From: Dunaliella salina
Taxonomy: Eukaryota; Chlorophyta; Chlorophyceae; Chlamydomonadales; Dunaliellaceae
Direction: 5' to 3'
Length of the DNA stretch: 21,525 bases
NCBI GenBank assembly: GCA_002284615.2
Contig: MU069804.1
Coordinates: 213,644-235,168, forward strand
The position numbers were made by a program, and so were the translations under genes. This document shows positions 19,001 to 21,525 of the stretch, piece by piece (position 1 is the stretch's first letter; each line of letters opens with the position of its first letter). The notes under the pieces were generated by a model that was not told the origin of the DNA, ran no database searches, and was given only the letters and a program-made list of their open reading frames with translations.

Positions 19001-20319
19001 TCCCGCCTTGTTGCACCCTGGCACCTTGCACACAGGTGTCACCTCTGCACCTCTTGCACCTCTGCACCTCTTGCACCTCTGCACCTCTTGCACTCTTGCA
19101 CCAAGCAGTCTAGCTGTGCAATTCTGCACACAAAATTTCCGCCGTGCTGTATGCTTTCACACACATGCCCTTAATCTGTTCGAGCAGAATAGGTGTACCA
19201 AAAGCTTGTCACACGTCGCCTTGCCTACAGGTACGGTCAGCTCACCTATGTGCGCATCTACAGTGGGCGGATTCGCAAGGGAGACTTCATCACCAGCACA
19301 AATACGGGCAAACGTGTCCGGGTTCCTCGACTGGTCCGCATGCATAGGTATGTGGCTGGTGGCAGGTGGGAGCGCTTTTTTTTTTAAGTATAGTTGGTTA
19401 ATGGTTTGGTTTGGACAGTGGATATAGTCCCACCCAACCCCGGGAGAGTTGTATGCAGAGTGATCTGTGCATGCCTTGGAGTTGTATGCAGAGCTTTTGG
19501 GGCATGCGTGATGACTTCCAAATGCTGGAGATTTTATGTGCTAGAGTAATGCGCTGGAGTACAAGGCAAACAAAGTGAGTCGCCCTGAAGTAAGCCTGAC
19601 ACCATGAAACTTGCTTTGTAGGAAGCTCTAAAGTAGTAATAAGGCTCTTGCAAGAGCTCCCCCCCTCTTTCATGATTCACATGGGAATGACAAAGCGGAA
19701 GCCTGAAGGAAGTAGGCAACATGCGCACTCCTCCCTGAGCTGAGAGCTGTCAGCTACTCCACAAGCTTTTCAATTTCATTTGCTTGAATTGCTTACATTC
19801 TTGGTAACTTGTGCATCTACAACTCGTTTCACCCCAAGGGTGTGTTCACAGGTTGCAGTCCTCCTGGTGCTTTTGTCCACATGCCCATCCATCTAAGCCG
19901 AGTTCCCGGCCAAAAACTTCCGTTGCTGTCCACATCAGGGTGCAGAGAAAAAAAAAACTTGGCCAGAAGGCCTTGCGCATGCCATTGAATCTTACATCAC
20001 AATGGCAAAGCTGTGTGGTGCAGTGGCCTCCAGGATCTTCGCGGAAGTCCTGGGTTCGCTAGGATGCCCTCGTATCCGCATATACAGCAACATAGACTTA
20101 TCTTACATCAGATGGCGTGAGTCTCTTGCCTTTTCAAGGTTTGCACACTTTCACACACTCAAGTATGACGCATGGAATCTTGTGTGTCCGCTTTTCCTGC
20201 GCACCCAGCGATGAAATGACGGACGTGAGTGAGGCCGTCGCGGGAGACATTGTTGCCATCTTTGGTGTGGACTGTGCCAGTGGTGAGACATTCACAGGCG
20301 GCGACAAGCATGCGCATGG
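9868..20319 (+). CDS. GFM1: Mitochondrial translation elongation factor G (mtEF-G1), 5' part, 12 exons
   Basis: The product is a GTPase that translocates tRNA and mRNA on the mitochondrial ribosome. Exons: 9868-10005, 10105-10215, 10387-10614, 11232-11306, 13080-13177, 14196-14256, 14795-14887, 15128-15251, 16711-16763, 18231-18340, 19231-19347, 20209-20319. They total 1,319 nt, i.e. 439 codons plus 2 nt, with no stop and GT-AG at every junction. Motifs: P-loop AHIDSGKT (58-65), switch I around [12 protein letters not shown] (101-112), DTPGH (125-129), NKLD (179-182), GSAFKNKG (303-310); domain II from about 345. [15 protein letters not shown] and [11 protein letters not shown] fit mitochondrial EF-G1 rather than bacterial, plastid or GFM2 proteins. 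The family is about 750 residues, so roughly 40% (domains III-V) lies off the right edge. The first in-frame ATG is 9868, after TGA 9844-9846. Confidence 0.95.
10105..10215 (+). CDS. GFM1: mtEF-G exon 2: G1/P-loop
   Basis: Residues 47-83, with [20 protein letters not shown] carrying the P-loop and [11 protein letters not shown] entering switch I. The acceptor is tggtag|GCG and the donor GAG|GTACGA. The following intron is 171 bp, phase 0. Confidence 0.96.
10387..10614 (+). CDS. GFM1: mtEF-G exon 3: switch I and switch II
   Basis: Residues 84-159. [19 protein letters not shown] and ITIQSAATY form the G2 region, [19 protein letters not shown] the G3 region with His129 next to the catalytic centre, and [18 protein letters not shown] follows. 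The acceptor is aaacag|GTG and the donor CAG|GTAAGA. The next intron is 617 bp, phase 0. Confidence 0.97.
11232..11306 (+). CDS. GFM1: mtEF-G exon 4: G4 motif NKLD
   Basis: Residues 160-184, [16 protein letters not shown] then [13 protein letters not shown] gives guanine specificity. The donor ATG|GTATGT opens the 1,773-bp intron 4, phase 0. Confidence 0.96.
11422..11570. repeat. AT-rich inverted-repeat patch in mtEF-G intron 4
   Basis: 'cagtaatattacagtaatgttac' near 11422 and 'gtaatattactgtaatgttactg' near 11513 are inverted copies with about two mismatches across a loop of about 65 nt. A further 'gtaatattac' lies near 11550. It may be a degraded small inverted-repeat element or simple ATTACTGTA expansion. 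Confidence 0.55.
11590..11795. repeat. 119-bp direct duplication in mtEF-G intron 4
   Basis: The block 'tggacgacaagctagcgcc...ttaaggtctgcag' (11623-11676) recurs as 11742-11795 with about ten changes. 'gttcttgaa' precedes both copies (about 11592 and 11689). A donor-like GTAAGTACTT sits between them near 11699. The pair lies just upstream of the 54-bp array. Confidence 0.75.
11894..13079 (+). repeat. Tandem array of 54-bp units carrying copies of the intron 4 acceptor
   Basis: The consensus unit is GGCTCTAATGACAGTGAAAC, then TAGGTATCGCATGCCTGTGC, then CATGTCCTTGACAG. Unit junctions (last base of the acag-like word) fall at 11957, 12011, 12065, 12119, 12173, 12227, 12281, 12335, 12389, 12443, 12497, 12545, 12599, 12655, 12710, 12761, 12815, 12872, 12926, 12972, 13025 and 13079. 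The last is the true exon 5 acceptor. AG is kept at 18 of 22. An open + frame (11851-12504) arises because 54 is 18 codons; it is out of phase with exon 5 and I regard it as a shadow. Confidence 0.95.
13080..13177 (+). CDS. GFM1: mtEF-G exon 5
   Basis: Residues 185-216 plus two bases: [15 protein letters not shown] then [21 protein letters not shown] directly after NKLDRM matches the family's continuous order, which fixes the acceptor at ggcag|GGCTCT. The acceptor is the last of 22 similar junctions in a tandem array, and the frame is open upstream to 12870, so alternative acceptors are possible. The donor is AA|GTAAGT, phase 2. Confidence 0.93.
13636..13815. repeat. 90-bp tandem duplication in mtEF-G intron 5
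   Basis: Two units start with 'agaatcagtaagctcacaag' at 13636 and 13726 and end with 'ctggacacaatgtacatctt' plus 'gatgac'. A third 'agaat' starts at 13816. The central 35 bases differ while both flanks are nearly identical. Confidence 0.85.
13975..14022. repeat. Perfect 16-bp stem-loop in mtEF-G intron 5
   Basis: TGTGAGGGAAGATTCT (13975-13990) is complementary to AGAATCTTCCCTCACA (14007-14022) around a 16-nt loop. The loop 'ccctgggatcactgtt' nearly repeats 'ccctgggctcactgtt' about 45 bp upstream, so a duplication and inversion is likely. Confidence 0.8.
14196..14256 (+). CDS. GFM1: mtEF-G exon 6
   Basis: Completes Lys217, then residues 218-237: [20 protein letters not shown], the G'-subdomain strand (family GIVDLI...A..F.G..G). 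The acceptor is ttgcag|G and the donor CAG|GTAATG. The exon is 61 nt; the next intron is 538 bp, phase 0. Confidence 0.93.
14519..14660. repeat. Short minisatellite (CTCCACTAGCAAGTC) in mtEF-G intron 6
   Basis: 'ctccac(t/c)agcaagtc' occurs four times (near 14520, 14551, 14595 and 14639, the last as 'atccaccagcaagtc') separated by T/C-rich spacers of varying length. Pyrimidine-rich spacers are common upstream of acceptors, but this block ends about 130 bp before exon 7. Confidence 0.75.
14795..14887 (+). CDS. GFM1: mtEF-G exon 7
   Basis: Residues 238-268: [20 protein letters not shown] then [11 protein letters not shown], corresponding to the family's IP..L...A...R..LIE.....D. The acceptor is cacacag|GTG and the donor GAG|GTAAAC. 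The next intron is 240 bp, phase 0. Confidence 0.94.
15128..15251 (+). CDS. GFM1: mtEF-G exon 8: G5 motif
   Basis: Residues 269-309 plus one base: [49 protein letters not shown] is the G5 (SAF/SAL) loop. The acceptor is cacacag|GTA and the donor AAAG|GTGGGC, phase 1. Intron 8 is 1,459 bp. Confidence 0.96.
15357..15480. repeat. Degenerate direct duplication in mtEF-G intron 8
   Basis: 'ttgaaagagctggttgaagcatgcgtgc' (about 15364) and 'ttgaaagcgctggttggagcgtgcgtgc' (about 15428) begin similar blocks of about 63 bp. The rest of intron 8 (15481-16710) shows nothing I can name. Confidence 0.6.
16711..16763 (+). CDS. GFM1: mtEF-G exon 9
   Basis: Completes Gly310, then residues 311-327: [17 protein letters not shown], matching the family's GVQ.LLDAV..YLP.P.E. 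It is only 53 nt. The acceptor is aagcag|GTG and the donor GAG|GTAGGT, phase 0. The next intron is 1,467 bp. Confidence 0.94.
17025..17225. mobile_element. 201-bp fold-back / MITE-like element in mtEF-G intron 9
   Basis: The terminal words CCGCATTTCCAGTGA (17025-17039) and TCACTGGAAATGCGG (17211-17225) are exact complements. Complementarity continues inward with mismatches: 'ttcgggactgagaaattcc' pairs with 'ggaatttctcagcccggga', and 'gagaatttcactccg' pairs with 'cggattgaaattcctc'. Only about 11 nt (acccccaccct) remain unpaired at the apex, so nearly the whole element is two arms of about 95 bp. I see no clear target-site duplication. A T-rich stretch lies immediately to the left. Confidence 0.8.
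17392..17465. repeat. 38-bp tandem duplication in mtEF-G intron 9
   Basis: 'ggagatgcacacatgcc...aacatccttgcaagg' is followed at 38-bp spacing by 'ggagatgcacatgtttcc...aacatcctcgcaagg'. Confidence 0.75.
17680..18035. repeat. Minisatellite with about 38-bp unit in mtEF-G intron 9
   Basis: The core 'tatcctagtaacagcg' plus 'taggctggtgcacag' recurs with starts near 17684, 17744, 17783, 17822, 17860, 17897, 17934, 17958 and 17997. The first and last copies share an extra palindromic insert 'cagcggctc...gtgccgctggtgcacaa', so the array is bracketed by matching ends. Confidence 0.85.
18231..18340 (+). CDS. GFM1: mtEF-G exon 10: linker and start of domain II
   Basis: Residues 328-363 plus two bases. 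A variable linker, [20 protein letters not shown], is followed by [17 protein letters not shown], the first strand of domain II. The acceptor is gggcag|GTG and the donor AG|GTGAGG, phase 2. The next intron is 890 bp. Confidence 0.95.
18378..18590. repeat. Diverged direct duplication next to the intron 10 hairpin
   Basis: 'gcctggaagctgacctt...ctcctgctgtctacctggtgt' (about 18375-18434) resembles 'gcctggaagttgacctt...cttctgctgtctacctggtgt' (about 18528-18579). The 3' part of the second copy is the left arm of the hairpin at 18561-18656. Confidence 0.7.
18561..18656. other. 96-nt near-perfect hairpin in mtEF-G intron 10
   Basis: TCTGCTGTCTACC (18561-18573) pairs perfectly with GGTAGACAGCAGA (18644-18656). 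After a 6-by-6 internal loop, GGCCTC pairs with GAGGCC, then CTGAA with TTCAG. CTGGCGAGCAGG (18594-18605) pairs perfectly with CCTGCTCGCCAG (18612-18623) around a 6-nt loop GCCTGT. About 36 base pairs form in total. The size and shape would suit a small-RNA precursor or a small inverted-repeat element. Expression is unknown. Confidence 0.75.
19037..19102. repeat. Tandem CACCTCTG/CACCTCTTG repeat in mtEF-G intron 10
   Basis: Alternating 8- and 9-base words (cacctctg, cacctcttg) repeat about 3.5 times. Just upstream, 'ttggccactgcttg' and 'ggtgacttag(g)aaaacatgt' are also duplicated (about 18917-18996). Confidence 0.85.
19231..19347 (+). CDS. GFM1: mtEF-G exon 11: domain II
   Basis: Completes Arg364, then residues 365-402: [20 protein letters not shown] then [18 protein letters not shown]. 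The usual Phe of RFGQLTY is Tyr here. The acceptor is ctacag|GTA and the donor AG|GTATGT, phase 2. The next intron is 861 bp. Confidence 0.96.
   Translation, partial: VRSAHLCAHLQWADSQGRLHHQHKYGQTCPGSSTGPHA
20209..20319 (+). CDS. GFM1: mtEF-G exon 12: domain II
   Basis: Completes Ser403, then residues 404-439: [20 protein letters not shown] then [16 protein letters not shown] plus GG of a split codon. AGDI.A.FG.DCASG.TF is diagnostic of mtEF-G1. The acceptor is acccag|CG and the donor GG|GTGAGT, phase 2. The next exon (family ...M.VPEPV.SLA) is not found before the window ends. Confidence 0.94.
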
Positions 20320-20450
20320 GTGAGTTTGTTCATCTGTCATGGGTGAACATGGTGAGTTGCTTCATCGGTGAGTTGCTCATGGGTGAGTTTGTTCGTGCCC
20401 TCTTTGTTCATGTTCATGGGTGAGCAGGGTGAATTGCTTCATGGGTAACT
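20316..20450 (+). repeat. Cluster of 5' splice site copies at the start of mtEF-G intron 12
   Basis: The exon 12 donor context 'catgggtgagtttgttcat' recurs in variant form. GT-initiated donor-like words follow the real GTGAGT (20320) at 20343 (GTGAAC), 20352, 20368 and 20383 (all GTGAGT), 20420 (GTGAGC), 20429 (GTGAAT) and 20445 (GTAACT). A further 'ggtgagtttgttcatg' sits at 20661. Reading past the real donor gives CAT GGG TGA, so any downstream donor would put a stop in the message. Confidence 0.85.
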
Positions 20451-20594
20451 AAAGAGCATATTAGGTACACAAAAACACAAAGCGTGGCTGGGGACTGAGT
20501 GATTAAGCTTATGCACGGGCCTGTTGCGATTGTATGCTACAAAAAAATGCCAACTCCTCAGTGCATCAATTGATTATTTGTGTTTGCATAGGCA

Positions 20595-20984
20595 ATGCTT
20601 CCTTGTCAAGGCAGTATTATCTGGGCATGCAAAGGACAAAGCTTCAAGCACTACTCATGTGGTGAGTTTGTTCATGCTTGTATAGGTAGCAGGGCAGGAG
20701 CACCTCAGTCCAGTGTGATGCCTGGCCCCATCCCGAAGACCTTCCAACCTGACAAAATGGACTCTTGTTTTTCAAATCATCGATCTTGCTATTATCACAC
20801 TGCCGTTCACTGGTCTTCCAGCCTTTTTGAGAAATTAAATGAAATCCTCTTGTTGGACAACATGAAATTTAATGAATCACAAAAACCCAAACTTACAATC
20901 AAGAGGGCACTCCTTGCAGTTGCAGCAAGCTCAATTGAGCTCATTCGCATGCTCAAGGGCCAACTTTTGAGCAGTTTGACATAA
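20595..20984 (+). other. Unassigned open segment within intron 12
   Basis: A + frame is open for 129 codons. Its last half looks protein-like: LFEKLNEILLLDNMKF, then KPKLTIKRALLAVAASSIEL, then IRMLKGQLLSSLT and a stop at about 20982. It does not match EF-G domain III and has no good acceptor, so it is probably not the next mtEF-G exon. It could be a relic of a mobile element or chance. Confidence 0.25.
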
Positions 20985-20999
20985 GCAGGCCCCAGGACT

Positions 21000-21525
<526 letters not shown>

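Noticed and set aside
9868..20319. Alternative identities for the main gene: plastid EF-G, bacterial contamination, GFM2, or a processed pseudogene
   Set aside because: Spliceosomal introns rule out bacterial origin and a processed copy. Intact frames and full G motifs argue against decay. GKDGVGA.MD.MDLER and [14 protein letters not shown] fit mtEF-G1 rather than plastid EF-G or GFM2.
20595..20984. Candidate exon 13 of mtEF-G
   Set aside because: The reading does not match domain III (VPEPV.SLA then K...F.KAL.RF..EDPTF) and no suitable acceptor in phase 2 precedes it.

Overview
This is nuclear eukaryotic DNA. A protein-coding gene is split by GT-AG introns of 99 to 1,773 bp, and most of the rest is microsatellite, minisatellite and transposon debris. 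The style suggests a chlorophycean green alga with a repeat-rich genome (Dunaliella-like): CTG/CAG runs, many GCATGC words, a degenerate LINE and tandem arrays inside introns. The organism is an inference, not read directly from the sequence.

The one gene I can name confidently is on the + strand of the right half. Twelve consecutive exons (9868-20319) join in frame with no stop and encode the first 439 complete residues (plus two bases of codon 440) of a mitochondrial translation elongation factor G (mtEF-G1, GFM1/MEF1-like). They cover a targeting peptide, the whole GTPase domain with all G motifs, and most of domain II. The remaining domains must lie beyond the right edge.

The left half (1-9867) holds no gene I can name. 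It contains: a (TG)n run and a 78-bp minisatellite (1-745); a few short coding-like fragments; a CTG array (1499-1662); a 1,166-bp non-autonomous hAT-type element with a perfect 8-bp target-site duplication and an internal 84-bp minisatellite (4575-5740), inserted in an older retroelement 3' tail; a broken LINE reverse transcriptase on the minus strand (about 5890-7850); and two more retroelement coding relics (8815-9010 and 9118-9495).

The mtEF-G introns carry the most unusual structure. Intron 4 is largely a tandem array of about 54-bp units. Each unit copies the intron's own 3' splice site plus the first codons of exon 5. The copies nearest the exon have lost the in-frame stop, so several upstream acceptors would add 18, 51 or 69 residues just after the NKLD motif. 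Intron 12 begins with a cluster of copies of its own 5' splice site. Introns 9 and 10 hold a 201-bp fold-back element and a 96-nt near-perfect hairpin. No obviously new multi-gene system is visible; the duplicated splice sites are the best candidate for something undescribed.
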